From: Streptomyces sp. JH34
GTDB lineage: Bacteria > Actinomycetota > Actinomycetes > Streptomycetales > Streptomycetaceae
Direction: 5' to 3'
Assembly (NCBI RefSeq): GCF_029428875.1
Contig: NZ_JAJSOO010000001.1
Coordinates: 3,534,001 to 3,598,000, forward strand
DNA: 64,000 nt
Part shown: positions 25,159 to 34,355 of the stretch, in pieces
Layout: the number at the start of each line of letters is the position of its first letter
Position numbering within the stretch: the first letter of the stretch is position 1
The notes under the pieces: generated by a model
Told to the model about the DNA's origin: nothing
Databases searched by the model: none
What the model saw: only the letters and a program-made list of their open reading frames with translations
Program-made: the position numbers and the translations under genes

Positions 25159-25920
25159 GTGTCCTCCACGGAGATTCCACTCTCGCTCACGTCACGGCAG
25201 GCCGCCGACGGCGACATCGTCACCGTCCCCCTGCCGACCGGCACCACCCGCATCCGCATCCCGCCCTCCCAGGACGGCGATCTCGTCCGGGCCCGGGTCG
25301 GCGAACAGGAGGTGCTGCTGCGCATCCGCGTCACCGGCAGCGGTTCGTCGGACAGCTTCCCCTGGGCGGCGCTCCTCGGTATCGCCGCCGTGATCGGGTT
25401 CGTGGTGATGCTGGGCGTCCTCGGGGCCGAGGACAAGAACTCCTCCGACGGCGCCCCGGCCTCCTCGTCGACGTACGACCCCTCGACCGAGGACCCGTAC
25501 GCCGAGGAGACCGAGGACACCTACACCGAGGACCCCAGCACCTCGGAGACGACCTACGACGGCGACGAGTCCGAAGAGACCGAAGAGCCTGAAGACACCT
25601 CCACCGAGGACCCGTTCGCGGAGGACCCGTACGACACCGGGGAGGAAGCCCCCGACCCGTACGAGTCCGGCACCTGCCTGAACGGGACCTTGCCGGATTC
25701 CACGACCGCCCAGGAGGTCAGCGGCGTCGACGAGGTCTCCTGCTCGGCCACCGACGCCCACTACCAGGTGATCCAGACGATCCCCTTCACGTCGGACATG
25801 AGCAGGTGTGACGCCAACTCCGATACGCAGTACGCCTTCTCGTACCGCTACACCCTCAACGGGGCGACCGTGAACGAGTACGTGTACTGCCTGATCGGCC
25901 TCGGCTCGTACGCACGCTGA
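25159..25920 (+). CDS. single-pass membrane protein with acidic Ser/Thr/Glu-rich stalk and extracellular domain
   Basis: 253 residues. Residues 1-65 are a small cytosolic beta-rich domain (LTSRQAADGDIVTVPLP...), about 70-92 one transmembrane helix (WAALLGIAAVIGFVVMLGVL), then about 90 residues of Glu/Asp/Thr/Ser with repeated EDPY, TEDP units, and a C-terminal domain of about 75 residues with Cys at CLNG, VSCS, RCDAN and YCLIG, probably two disulfides. Topology N-in, C-out. GTG 25159 chosen (GTG 25138 possible); neither has a clear Shine-Dalgarno. The last domain resembles those on septum-site or LppU-like proteins, which is a guess. Function unknown. Confidence 0.7.
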   Translation: MSSTEIPLSLTSRQAADGDIVTVPLPTGTTRIRIPPSQDGDLVRARVGEQEVLLRIRVTGSGSSDSFPWAALLGIAAVIGFVVMLGVLGAEDKNSSDGAPASSSTYDPSTEDPYAEETEDTYTEDPSTSETTYDGDESEETEEPEDTSTEDPFAEDPYDTGEEAPDPYESGTCLNGTLPDSTTAQEVSGVDEVSCSATDAHYQVIQTIPFTSDMSRCDANSDTQYAFSYRYTLNGATVNEYVYCLIGLGSYAR

Positions 25921-26046
25921 CACCCTGGCCCGCCCGTGACCGGTCGGCTGTCGGCTGTGAGCCGCCGGCGCGGGACTGCCCTTGCCCGAAGCGCTCCGCC
26001 GTCGCGCCGCCCTCTCGGTCCTCGGCCGGTCGTGCGCCCCGAGGGC

Positions 26047-26052
26047 TAGGAT
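26047..26052 (+). promoter_or_regulatory. -10 element of leaderless ECF41 sigma gene
   Basis: TAGGAT ends 7 nt before ATG 26060 with no Shine-Dalgarno between. Confidence 0.45.
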
Positions 26053-26059
26053 CCGGGCC

Positions 26060-27004
26060 ATGGCTCTGACCATGAACGACATGGACCGGTTCAAGGCCTC
26101 CATGCCCCGCCTGGAAGCCATCGCCTATCGCCTCCTCGGCTCCGCGAGCGATGCCGAGGACGCGGTGCAGGACACCTTCCTGCGCTGGCAGTCCGCGGAC
26201 ATCGACCGCATCGAGGTCCCCGAGGCCTGGCTGACCAAGGTCCTGACCAACCTGTGCCTGAACCAGCTCACCTCCGCCCGCGCACGGCGCGAGACCTACG
26301 TGGGCCAGTGGCTCCCCGAGCCGCTGCTCGCCGGGGACCCGATGCTCGGCCCCGCGGACACCGCCGAACAGCGCGAATCCGTCTCGTACGCCGTCCTCGC
26401 CCTCATGGAACGCCTGGCCCCCAACGAGCGGGTGGTGTACGTGCTGCGTGAGGCCTTCGGCTACCCGCACCGGAGGATCGCGGAGATCCTCGACATCACC
26501 GAGTCCGCCAGCCAGCAGATCTTCCACCGCGCCAAGAAGCACGTCGCGGAAGGCAAGGCACGGACCGAGGTCGACGAGGCCGCCGCCCGGCGCATCGTCG
26601 AGGAGTTCCTCGCGGCTGCCACCAGCGGCCGGACCGAACCCCTCGTCCGGCTGCTCACCGACGACGCCGTCGCGATCGGCGACGGAGGTGGGAAGATCCC
26701 GGCACGCGCCAGGACCGTCGAGGGTGCCCTCGCCGTCGCGAAGTTCCTGCGGGGCCTGTTCAAGCCCGGTCCGGCCAAGCGCGCCCTGACGGGCGGCTCC
26801 CCGGAGGTCTTCGCCACGACGGCCAACAACGCCCCCGCCTTCGTGGCTGTCCTCGACGGCCGGGTCATCGCGGTCGTATGCATGGAAATCGGAACCGACG
26901 GCGTCTCCGGCCTCCGCAGCCAGGTCAACCCGGACAAGCTCGAACGCGCTACCCGGCGATGGGCGGCCTCGGATCACGGGGAGCCCCTGCACGTCCTCTT
27001 CTGA
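26060..27004 (+). CDS. ECF41-type RNA polymerase sigma factor with SnoaL-like C-terminal domain
   Basis: 314 residues. Sigma region 2 at about 12-75 (LEAIAYRLLGSASDAEDAVQ, DTFLRWQ), region 4 at about 125-180 (HRRIAEILDITESASQQIFHRA), then a SnoaL-like domain about 190-310. All three ECF41 hallmarks are present: WLPEPL in the linker, DGGGK in the C-terminal domain, and NPDKL near the end. In this group the fused domain modulates sigma activity in place of a separate anti-sigma factor. The next gene, 137 nt on, is a flavoprotein, the usual ECF41 neighbour (COE: carboxymuconolactone decarboxylase, oxidoreductase or epimerase) and predicted target. Confidence 0.92.
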   Translation: MALTMNDMDRFKASMPRLEAIAYRLLGSASDAEDAVQDTFLRWQSADIDRIEVPEAWLTKVLTNLCLNQLTSARARRETYVGQWLPEPLLAGDPMLGPADTAEQRESVSYAVLALMERLAPNERVVYVLREAFGYPHRRIAEILDITESASQQIFHRAKKHVAEGKARTEVDEAAARRIVEEFLAAATSGRTEPLVRLLTDDAVAIGDGGGKIPARARTVEGALAVAKFLRGLFKPGPAKRALTGGSPEVFATTANNAPAFVAVLDGRVIAVVCMEIGTDGVSGLRSQVNPDKLERATRRWAASDHGEPLHVLF

Positions 27005-27141
27005 CCGACGCGCGAGGTGGGCACGCGACGCGGCCGGCCCGGCGGCACCGCCACTGTGAGGTGCTTCACACGACGGTCCTGTCAGGAAACGGAGGGCTGC
27101 CCGGTTCAAGGGGCGAACCCGCGTCAGACAGGAGCAGGGAC

Positions 27142-28338
27142 ATGCAGCACCGCATCATCGTTCTCGGAGCCGGATACACCGGAGCCGTCGCCGCCGGCCG
27201 CCTGGCCCGGCGACTGCACGCCGATGACGTCGCCATCACCCTCGTCAACGCCGAGCCCGACTTCGTCGAGCGGGTCCGGATGCACCAGCTGGCGGCAGGC
27301 CAGGACCTCCGCCCCCGGCCCTTCAGCGAGATGTTCGCCGGCACCGGCGTCGAACTGAGGCTCGCGAAGGTCACCGGCATCGACGTCGACACCAGGACCG
27401 TCACCGTCACCGACGCGCACGGTGCGCAGGAGCTGACATACGACAGCCTCGTGTACGCCCTCGGCAGCGGCTGGAACACCCAGGGCGTTCCCGGCACCGC
27501 CGAGCACGCCCACGACATCGCCGGCCGCCCCGGAGCACTGCGGCTGCGCGAACGCCTGGCCGGCCTGGATTCCGGAGCGCCCGTGGTCGTCGTGGGCGGC
27601 GGCCTCACCGGACTGGAGGCGGCGACCGAGATCGCCGAGGCCCGCCCCGACCTCGACGTCGCCCTCGCCGCCCGCGGCACGCTCGGCGACTGGCTCTCGC
27701 CCAAGGGCCGCGCGCACGTGCGGAAGGTCTGCGCCGGGCTCGGCATCACCGTGCACGAGAACACCGCCGTCACCGGCGTGGAAGCCGACCACGTCACCAC
27801 CGCCGACGGCGTCTCCGTCCCGGCCGCCGTCACCGTGTGGACGACCGGCTTCGCGGTCCACCCGATCGCCGAGGCCACCACCCTGGAGGTCAACGGCACA
27901 GGCCAGATCGTGGTCGACGGAACCATGCGCTCGGTCTCGCACCCCGACGTCTACGCCATCGGAGACGCGGCCATGGCCATGGGCCCCGGCGACAAACCGC
28001 TGCGGATGTCGTGCGCCTCGGGCACCCCCTCCGCCTGGCAGGCCGCCGACTCCATCGCCGCACGCCTGACCGGCGGAAAGCTCCCGGCCATGCCGCTCCG
28101 CTACTTCAACCAGTGCATCTCGCTGGGCCGCAGGGACGGCCTGATCCAGTACGTCACCGCGGACGACCGCTCCGTCCGGGCGGCGCTGACCGGACGGTTC
28201 GCCGCCCTCTACAAGGAACTGGTCTGCAAGGGCGCGGCCTGGGGCGTCGTCAACCCGATGCTGGGGATGCCGACCCGGGGCCGCCGCCTCACTCGGGACG
28301 GGTCCGGGACGACCCAGGCCGTCCACGAATCGGCCTGA
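27142..28338 (+). CDS. NAD(P)/FAD-dependent oxidoreductase (NDH-2-like)
   Basis: 398 residues. N-terminal FAD-binding GAGYTGAVAAG (GxGxxG), second Rossmann GGGLTGLEAATE for NAD(P)H at about residue 152, and C-terminal VYAIGDAA contacting flavin. It resembles type II NADH dehydrogenase-like or apoptosis-inducing-factor-like flavoproteins that pass electrons to quinones or small acceptors. ATG follows AGGAGCAGGG. Adjacent to the ECF41 sigma gene and probably under its control; upstream TGTCAGG at 27080-27086 partly resembles the ECF41 -35 TGTCACA, but I find no matching CGTC at the right spacing. Confidence 0.88.
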   Translation: MQHRIIVLGAGYTGAVAAGRLARRLHADDVAITLVNAEPDFVERVRMHQLAAGQDLRPRPFSEMFAGTGVELRLAKVTGIDVDTRTVTVTDAHGAQELTYDSLVYALGSGWNTQGVPGTAEHAHDIAGRPGALRLRERLAGLDSGAPVVVVGGGLTGLEAATEIAEARPDLDVALAARGTLGDWLSPKGRAHVRKVCAGLGITVHENTAVTGVEADHVTTADGVSVPAAVTVWTTGFAVHPIAEATTLEVNGTGQIVVDGTMRSVSHPDVYAIGDAAMAMGPGDKPLRMSCASGTPSAWQAADSIAARLTGGKLPAMPLRYFNQCISLGRRDGLIQYVTADDRSVRAALTGRFAALYKELVCKGAAWGVVNPMLGMPTRGRRLTRDGSGTTQAVHESA

Positions 28339-28468
28339 CATCCGGACCGGGCCACCGCGGAGCCGGGGCGCCGACTCGGGCCCCGGCCACGGAACAGGCC
28401 TTGTGCCACCGGCCCCAACTCATCCACGCCCCACAGCCGTCGAGACACAACCGGCCCCGACACACGAC

Positions 28469-28500
28469 AGAGGCCCCCAGGATCTCTCCTGAGGGCCTCT
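28469..28500 (+). terminator. bidirectional terminator between flavoprotein and tRNA-Arg
   Basis: 14-bp stem with one mismatch (28469-28482 with 28487-28500), loop TCTC. It serves the plus-strand gene and the minus-strand tRNA. Confidence 0.8.
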
Positions 28501-28509
28501 GGCCTGCTG

Positions 28510-28582
28510 TGCACTCGGCAGGATTCGAACCTGCAACCTTCTGATCCGTAGTCAGATGCTCTATCCGTTAAGCTACGAGTGC
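28510..28582 (-). tRNA. tRNA-Arg(ACG)
   Basis: 73 nt, acceptor GCACTCG with CGAGTGC, discriminator A. Anticodon stem TCTGA/TCAGA, loop CTACGGA, so anticodon ACG (plus-strand 28547-28549). This is the tRNA that TadA (808-1308) converts to ICG. CCA not encoded. Confidence 0.97.
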
Positions 28583-28750
28583 CTGTCCTCGGCCTGAGCC
28601 TCGGTCCCGCTTTCCGGTTTTTTTCTCCCCGGTCGGCGTTGCGAGAACAACATTACATGACCTGCGCCGTGACGCGAAATCCATTAGCCGCACCCGCCCT
28701 GAACTGCGGAAACGCTCTTTTGAGGCAGGTTTCCAGACGTGGGGACGACC

Positions 28751-28779
28751 GAAGCCCCGTGCCTGGGGCACGGGGCTTC
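28751..28779 (-). terminator. terminator after tRNA-Ser(GCU)
   Basis: Perfect 13-bp stem GAAGCCCCGTGCC with loop TGG, 8 nt downstream of the tRNA in its direction of transcription. Confidence 0.85.
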
Positions 28780-28787
28780 GGGTTCTG

Positions 28788-28878
28788 CGGAGGCGGAGGG
28801 ATTTGAACCCTCGATGGGCTTTAAGACCCAAACCGCATTAGCAGTGCGGCGCCATAGACCGGACTAGGCGACGCCTCC
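28788..28878 (-). tRNA. tRNA-Ser(GCT)
   Basis: 91-nt class II tRNA: acceptor GGAGGCG with CGCCTCC, discriminator G, anticodon stem CCGCA/TGCGG with loop CTGCTAA, anticodon GCT (plus-strand 28840-28842), long variable arm, T-loop TTCAAATC. Position 37 is A, as expected for AGC/AGU decoding. Confidence 0.96.
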
Positions 28879-29394
28879 AGCACACCCCACGCGAGCGCGG
28901 GTGGTGCGTGCAGATGATGACACAGACGAGCGCGGTGTCACCAATCGCCGCCCACGGTACTAGGCAGGTGGGCGGCGAGGCAAAGCGCCCTGCGGCGGTT
29001 GTCCACCCGGGTCAGCGGGACTCTGCCGGCCGGCGGTCCCCCTCGTGGCCCGGTCACGGCATGGCACCCCTCGTCGCCCGGTCACGCCTGGCATCCCTCG
29101 TAGCCCCATCAGCATCCCCCTCCCGCTCCCCGGCGAGGCGAGATCCTCGTCGTACCGCGTGAGGTCCTCTCGTGCCCGGCCACATCGCCCGGGCGGCCGG
29201 TCGGGTTCTCCGGGGCGCCTCTTCCGGTCGGCCCCCCATGAGTTGCGCAACGTGCGGGCGTAAGGAGCGTTAGAGAGTACGAGGGCTCCGCCCTCCGTCC
29301 GTCACCCCCCGTGTGCCCGGCGGGCGCCACCACCCGGCGCTCCGCCCGAGCAGGCAGGCGCGCTCCACGGCGCGCCGGAGCAACAGGAGCCCGC
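28879..29394. other. 516-bp intergenic region with imperfect repeat
   Basis: No gene is supported. Two imperfect copies of a 27-28-bp unit beginning CCTCGTSGCCCGGTCACG lie at about 29041-29068 and 29069-29094, with a partial third. AT-richer GAGTTGCGCAACG near 29238-29250 and TTAGAGAG near 29271 may belong to the SSI promoter. Confidence 0.4.
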
Positions 29395-29862
29395 ATGCTG
29401 CGCCGTATCGCCCTCACCGCCGTCGTGTCCCTCGCCGCGCTGTCCGCCGTCGTGCCCGCCGCCACCGCCTCCCCTCTTGTACCGCTGCCTCCGCTCCCCC
29501 TGCTCCAGGGCGACTGGCCGACGGCGCAGGACACGGAGACCCGGCTGACGGTCACGGTCTCGCAGTCCGGCGATCCGTCGGCCGACGGGGTCTTCGAGCT
29601 GGAGTGCGGCCCGGCGGGCGGCAGCCACCCCGACGCGCAGCACGCCTGCGACCTGCTGGACGAGGCCGCGGAGGCGGGGGACAACCCGTTCGTGGCCACG
29701 GACCGCAACGCCATGTGCACCCAGCAGGCCGGCGGGCCCGCCGCGGCCCGGGTACAGGGCATCTGGCAGGGGGAGGACGTCGACGCGCGCTTCAGCCGGG
29801 CCAACGGCTGCGAGATCGCGCGCTGGAACAACCTCGTGCCGGTGCTGCCCTCCGCGCGGTAG
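29395..29862 (+). CDS. secreted SSI-family subtilisin-type protease inhibitor
   Basis: 155-residue precursor: signal peptide LRRIALTAVVSLAALSAVVP...ATAS (cleavage near residue 25), then an SSI fold with the four disulfide cysteines (ELECGP, HACDLL, AMCTQQ, NGCEIA) and the conserved VQGIWQGEDV strand. These inhibitors block extracellular serine proteases during aerial growth. By alignment to SSI (C-P-M-V-Y), the reactive loop here reads C-T-Q-Q-A-G-G-P, placing Gln at P1 instead of Met, Lys or Arg. ATG follows ACAGGAG. Its own transcription unit. Confidence 0.9.
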   Translation: MLRRIALTAVVSLAALSAVVPAATASPLVPLPPLPLLQGDWPTAQDTETRLTVTVSQSGDPSADGVFELECGPAGGSHPDAQHACDLLDEAAEAGDNPFVATDRNAMCTQQAGGPAAARVQGIWQGEDVDARFSRANGCEIARWNNLVPVLPSAR

Positions 29863-30206
29863 CCGGTTCGGCGGGGCGTGCGCCGGGAGTTCGGCCGGGG
29901 TGGACGGCGCGCGCAGGGGCGCGCGCACGCCGCCGCCTGAGGGCCTCGGGCGCACGTTCCAGGGTTGGTTGGGGCGGAGTACCGACTCTCCTCCGAGCAC
30001 ATCGGGGCACGTCAGAGGGGGCGCTCACGGTCACACCACGGACCACCGGCGTACACCGTGTGCACAGAACCTTGGTGAGAGCTCCCCCTCATCCGCCGCC
30101 CGTCGCGCGCTCCTGCCTTTAGACTCGTCCAGTGACAGCCTGAGGCCCGAGGGGCAGGATGGGGCCCGCTGTCGGCAAGGTGCGGTATTCAGGGAGGAAG
30201 CGTCTC
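29863..30206. other. intergenic region before the hybrid sensor
   Basis: No gene is supported. A partly palindromic GTACACCGTGTGCAC sits near 30051-30065. ATG 30159 in frame with the sensor gene lies here but has no ribosome site. Confidence 0.4.
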
Positions 30207-33200
30207 GTGAGCAGCAGGCCATCCCGAGGCGCTGCTCGCCTCGCAGCCATACTCGACGCCCTCCCGGACGGGCTCCTGCTCGTCAACTGCAACGGCACGG
30301 TCGTCAACGCCAACACCATCGCCCTCGAGATGTTCGAGACCCCGGGCACCGCGCTCGTGGGGCGCGGACTGCTCGATCTGCTTCCGGAGTTCGACTCCAG
30401 GCTGATCCCGGGGTCGATGCGGAGGCCCGACGCTGTGGACGAGCAGGGCAGGACCAAGCCGACGCGGATGACCGCGCGCCGGACCGACGGCACCGAGTAC
30501 CCCGTCGAGGTCACCAGCGCCCCCTTGGACAGCGGCCAGGCCGGCTACAACGACATCCACTCCAGCTACACCGGTGACGAGCTGCTCATGCTCGTCGTCC
30601 GGGACCTCTCCGGCACCGTCGACACCGAGGCCGAACTGGCCCGTTCGCAGCGGCAGACGGAAATGATCCTGCGGGCCGCCTCCGAAGGCGTCGTGGGCAC
30701 GGACACGGACGGCAGGGTCGTCCTGGTCAATCCCGCCGCCGCCCAGATCCTCGGCTTCCGCGCCAGCGACCTCGGCGGCCAGGAACTCCACCCGCTGATC
30801 CTGCACTCGCGTGCGGAGGGCGGCCCGTTCCCGTACGACGAGTCGCCGCTCGCCGACACCCTCAGGTCCGGCCGCAAGCACCGGGTGCGCGGCCAGGTCC
30901 TCTGGTCCAAGAGCGGTGCCCAGGTGCCGGTGGACCTGACGACCGCCCCGGTGCGGGACGGGGACCAGCTGGTCGGCGCCGTCATGACGTTCACCGACCG
31001 CAGGCCCTACGAGGAGCTGGCCCAGCAGCACACCGACGAGGTCTCCGGGCTGACCGAACGGCACACCGACGAGGTCTCCGGCCTCACCGAACGGCATGCG
31101 GCCGAGATCGCCGAGCTCACCGGGAAGCACCGGGCCGAAGTCGAGGCGCTCACCGAGCAGCACGCCGCCGAGGCCGCCGACCGGACCGAGCGGTACGCCT
31201 CCGAACTGGAGGAGCAGGCGGAGCGTCTCGCGAGCCTCGGCGACCGGCACACCCAACTGACGGCCGTGCTGGGCGAGTCCCTGCGCGGGCCGCTGGAGGA
31301 GCTGCGGGGCGAACTCTCGGCCCTGGCGGCGGACCCGGCCGGCCAGCTCTGGCCCGAGGCCAACCAGATCCTGCACCACCTCGCCGCCGGCTACGCGCGC
31401 ATGACCACGCTCGTCGACAACGTGCTGAGCTACCAGCGGCTGGACACCGGCACGGAGGAACTCGTCAAGCAGACGGTGCTGCTCGACGCCGTGGTGACCG
31501 CGGGCATCGACGGGGCGGTCGAGCTGATCGGTCCCGGACGAGCCCAGTTCGCGGTGCACGCGCCGCCGATCGAGGCCGAGGTCGACGCCGGCCGGCTGGT
31601 CACGGCCCTCGCGCACCTCGTCGCCGACGTGGCCGGTGTCGACTCGACGGGCAAGGCCCGGCAGGTGCCGGGCGGCGGTTACGTCGACTCCACGGTCGTC
31701 GTGGCCGCGGCGCAGCGCGGTGAGGTCGTACGCATCGAGGTGCGCGGGCCGTTCGCCGGGGGCGACCCGGTGCACGTGCCGATCGTGCGCGGCATCGTCC
31801 GCGCGCACGGCGGTGTGCTGCAGACGCACGAGATGCCGGGGATGAGCGGCAGCGCGTACGTCCTCGAGGTGCCGCTCGGCACGGGTGCCGGGACCATCAC
31901 GCCCGAGCCGCTCCCGGTGCAACAGGAGACACCCGTACCCGAGCCCGCGCCGCAGCCCACGCAGGGCGGCCGGCGCCGGGCGCGCAGGGCTTCGACGGAC
32001 GCGTTCCTGGACAGCCCGGCCGACGGAGGGGCGGCGGCCCCGGAGTCCGGTGACACGGCGGCCGCGGAGCCGACCGGCCGACGCAGGGCGCGTCGTGGGT
32101 CGGCGGACCCGCAGGAGCAGCAGGACCAGGAACACGGCATGACCGCGCATCGGCCGAGTGAGGGTTCCGGTCGCAGGCGCGGCCGGCCCAGCCCTGCGGA
32201 GGCGGGTGCGGAGCCCCCGGCCGAGCAGCCCCGCCAGGCGCTGGCTCTCCCGGCGGCTGCCTCCGCCCCCTCCGAGGGGTCCGTGGTCACGGCGGCCGAG
32301 GGCGCGCAGGGAGGTGCCGGCCGACCGCAGCTCGGACCGACGGTGCCGCCCCAGGGCGTCCCGCAGAACCCCTCCGGCCGGACAGGACGTCAGGGCGGGG
32401 CCCAGCCCGCACTGCCCGCCCTCCCCTCTGCCGGGACCCCGGGGCAGGAACATCCACGCCCGGAGCCGCAGGGACAGCAGCCCGCAGGGCGGCGGGCCCG
32501 CCGGGCCCTCGCCGCCGCGCAGGAACGCGCCACCGCCGCCGAGCCCTCGGGTCCTCGTACCGCGTTCGCCCTGCCGCCCGCCGCGGCGGACCGGATCCCG
32601 CCGACGGCTCCCGGCTCGCCCGTCGTGGCACCGCCCGCCGCCGTCGCCGCCCCGGCCTCGCCCGCCCCTGGGCCGGTGCCCGCGGCCAGGCCGCAGCCGG
32701 TCCCTTCGAGTGCTGAGCAGGCCCCGGCCGGGGACGGCCCGCTGCCCGAGCGCCACGACGCCGTACGCACCGCTCCGGAGGCGGACCACACCCCGCCACT
32801 GCCGCACCCCGCGCCGTCCGGCCGCCGGAGGGCACGGCCCGCGGAGGCTCCGGAGCGGGTGGCCCGGCCGGGCCACCCCGTTCCCGGGCAGCCGCTGCCC
32901 GCCGTTCCCCCGCAGCCCGACTGGGCGCAGGACGGCGCCCCGGTGCCGGGTGCCCTCGCGTCGGGGCACGAGGACGACGTGGACCCGGCAGGTGACGAGC
33001 CCTGGGCGGTTCCCGGCAGCACCACGCACACCACGGGAACCATCGCCGCCCCCGCCGCTCCCGTGCCCGCGCCGCAACCCGAAACTCACCCGGCCGACGA
33101 CGACGCCCCCGCGCCCGTCCCGGACGCGCGGCGCCAGCCGCTGCCCGCCGAGGCCCCCATGGAGGCTTCCCCGGATTCGACGCAGGGCCGTGCGTTCAGC

Positions 33201-34298
33201 GTGCGGACGCTGGGGCAGGGCGTGCCCTTCGCGCAGCACCTCGCGCATCAGCAGAACCAGACGCTCGGCGGTGCCGGGCGGCGCCGCAAGCTCGCCGCTC
33301 CGCCCGACGCCGAGCGGCCGGCCCCGCCCGCCATGGCCCCCGTGCCGCCCCAGCCCGCCCCGGCACCTGTTCCGCCGCAGCCCGTCGGCGCGCAGGGCAG
33401 CACCGTGCAGGGTTCCGGCACCGGCCGTCTCATGTCCGCGCCCGCTTCCGAGGGGCGCGCGTACGCGATCGGGGCCCCCGACGAGGGCGCTGAGGGACCG
33501 GAGCCGCTGGACGGCCCCGGTGGCGCCGTCGAGGTGGCCAACCGCCCGCAGCCGCAGCCCGCGGACGACGAACTGCCCCCGGAGCCGCTGGACAACCCGC
33601 GCCGGCTTCTCGTGTGGCCCGCCCCGGACGTCTCCACCCAGCAGGCGCTCAGCGACCGCGGCTACCGTCCGGTGATCGTGCACTCCCGGGAGGAGGTCGA
33701 CGCGCAGATCGCGGCGTTCCCCGCCGCCCTGTTCGTCGACCCTCTGACCGGGCCGATCACCCGCACCGCGCTGCAGTCACTGCGTCAGGCGGCCGTGGCC
33801 GCGGAGGTCCCGGTGCTGGTGACGGCCGGTCTGGGGCAGGCGACCAGGGAAGCGGCGTACGGCGCCGACCCGGCCGTGCTGCTCAAGGCGCTCGCCCCGC
33901 GCGACAGCGACCAGCACCCGCCGAGGGTCCTGGTCATCGAGGAGCACGAGGAGATCGCGCTGGCGCTCACGGAGACGCTGGAGCGCCGCGGCATGCAGGT
34001 CGCCCGGGCGTCGGGCGACAGCGAGGCGGTCGACCTCGCCACCCGGATGCGGCCGAACCTGGTGGTGATGGACCTGATGCAGGTACGCCGCCGACGTGCC
34101 GGGATCATCGACTGGCTCCGCGCGAACGGCGCCCTGAACCACACGCCGCTGGTCGTCTACACCTCGGCCGGCATGGAGGAGGCGGACCTGCCGAGGCTCA
34201 CCTCCGGTGAGACGGTGCTCTTCCTCGCCGAGCGCTCCACGAGCGACGAGGTGCAGGCACGGATCGTGGACCTGCTGGCGAAGATAGGGACGAACTGA
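30207..34298 (+). CDS. large degenerate hybrid sensor (2 PAS, pseudokinase, disordered linker, 2 receiver-like domains)
   Basis: 1363 residues with no membrane helix. PAS domains at about 10-135 and 150-265; a coiled coil of repeated HTDEVSGLTER-type units at about 273-350; a DHp-like helix pair in which the H-box reads GESLRGPLEEL, with Glu357 where the phospho-accepting His belongs; an ATPase-like domain (about 430-560) lacking a recognisable N-box and DxGxG. A Pro/Ala/Gln-rich disordered stretch of about 570 residues follows. The C-terminus has a pseudo-receiver (about 1131-1215) and a second receiver-like domain (1242-1363) that keeps VVMDLM (Asp1289) but has Glu-Glu at the acidic pocket and no KP motif. 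GTG 30207 is chosen for GGGAGGAAG; ATG 30159 is in frame. Probably a signalling scaffold, not a kinase. Confidence 0.8.
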   Translation: MSSRPSRGAARLAAILDALPDGLLLVNCNGTVVNANTIALEMFETPGTALVGRGLLDLLPEFDSRLIPGSMRRPDAVDEQGRTKPTRMTARRTDGTEYPVEVTSAPLDSGQAGYNDIHSSYTGDELLMLVVRDLSGTVDTEAELARSQRQTEMILRAASEGVVGTDTDGRVVLVNPAAAQILGFRASDLGGQELHPLILHSRAEGGPFPYDESPLADTLRSGRKHRVRGQVLWSKSGAQVPVDLTTAPVRDGDQLVGAVMTFTDRRPYEELAQQHTDEVSGLTERHTDEVSGLTERHAAEIAELTGKHRAEVEALTEQHAAEAADRTERYASELEEQAERLASLGDRHTQLTAVLGESLRGPLEELRGELSALAADPAGQLWPEANQILHHLAAGYARMTTLVDNVLSYQRLDTGTEELVKQTVLLDAVVTAGIDGAVELIGPGRAQFAVHAPPIEAEVDAGRLVTALAHLVADVAGVDSTGKARQVPGGGYVDSTVVVAAAQRGEVVRIEVRGPFAGGDPVHVPIVRGIVRAHGGVLQTHEMPGMSGSAYVLEVPLGTGAGTITPEPLPVQQETPVPEPAPQPTQGGRRRARRASTDAFLDSPADGGAAAPESGDTAAAEPTGRRRARRGSADPQEQQDQEHGMTAHRPSEGSGRRRGRPSPAEAGAEPPAEQPRQALALPAAASAPSEGSVVTAAEGAQGGAGRPQLGPTVPPQGVPQNPSGRTGRQGGAQPALPALPSAGTPGQEHPRPEPQGQQPAGRRARRALAAAQERATAAEPSGPRTAFALPPAAADRIPPTAPGSPVVAPPAAVAAPASPAPGPVPAARPQPVPSSAEQAPAGDGPLPERHDAVRTAPEADHTPPLPHPAPSGRRRARPAEAPERVARPGHPVPGQPLPAVPPQPDWAQDGAPVPGALASGHEDDVDPAGDEPWAVPGSTTHTTGTIAAPAAPVPAPQPETHPADDDAPAPVPDARRQPLPAEAPMEASPDSTQGRAFSVRTLGQGVPFAQHLAHQQNQTLGGAGRRRKLAAPPDAERPAPPAMAPVPPQPAPAPVPPQPVGAQGSTVQGSGTGRLMSAPASEGRAYAIGAPDEGAEGPEPLDGPGGAVEVANRPQPQPADDELPPEPLDNPRRLLVWPAPDVSTQQALSDRGYRPVIVHSREEVDAQIAAFPAALFVDPLTGPITRTALQSLRQAAVAAEVPVLVTAGLGQATREAAYGADPAVLLKALAPRDSDQHPPRVLVIEEHEEIALALTETLERRGMQVARASGDSEAVDLATRMRPNLVVMDLMQVRRRRAGIIDWLRANGALNHTPLVVYTSAGMEEADLPRLTSGETVLFLAERSTSDEVQARIVDLLAKIGTN

Positions 34299-34355
34299 CG
34301 CCGTCCGTCCTCCGACGCACACGACGCGGGCAGCGCGGTGCCACGCGGCACACAC

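Noticed and set aside
30189..33683. 1164-residue minus-strand open frame
   Set aside because: Antisense to the hybrid sensor, composition typical of a high-G+C shadow.
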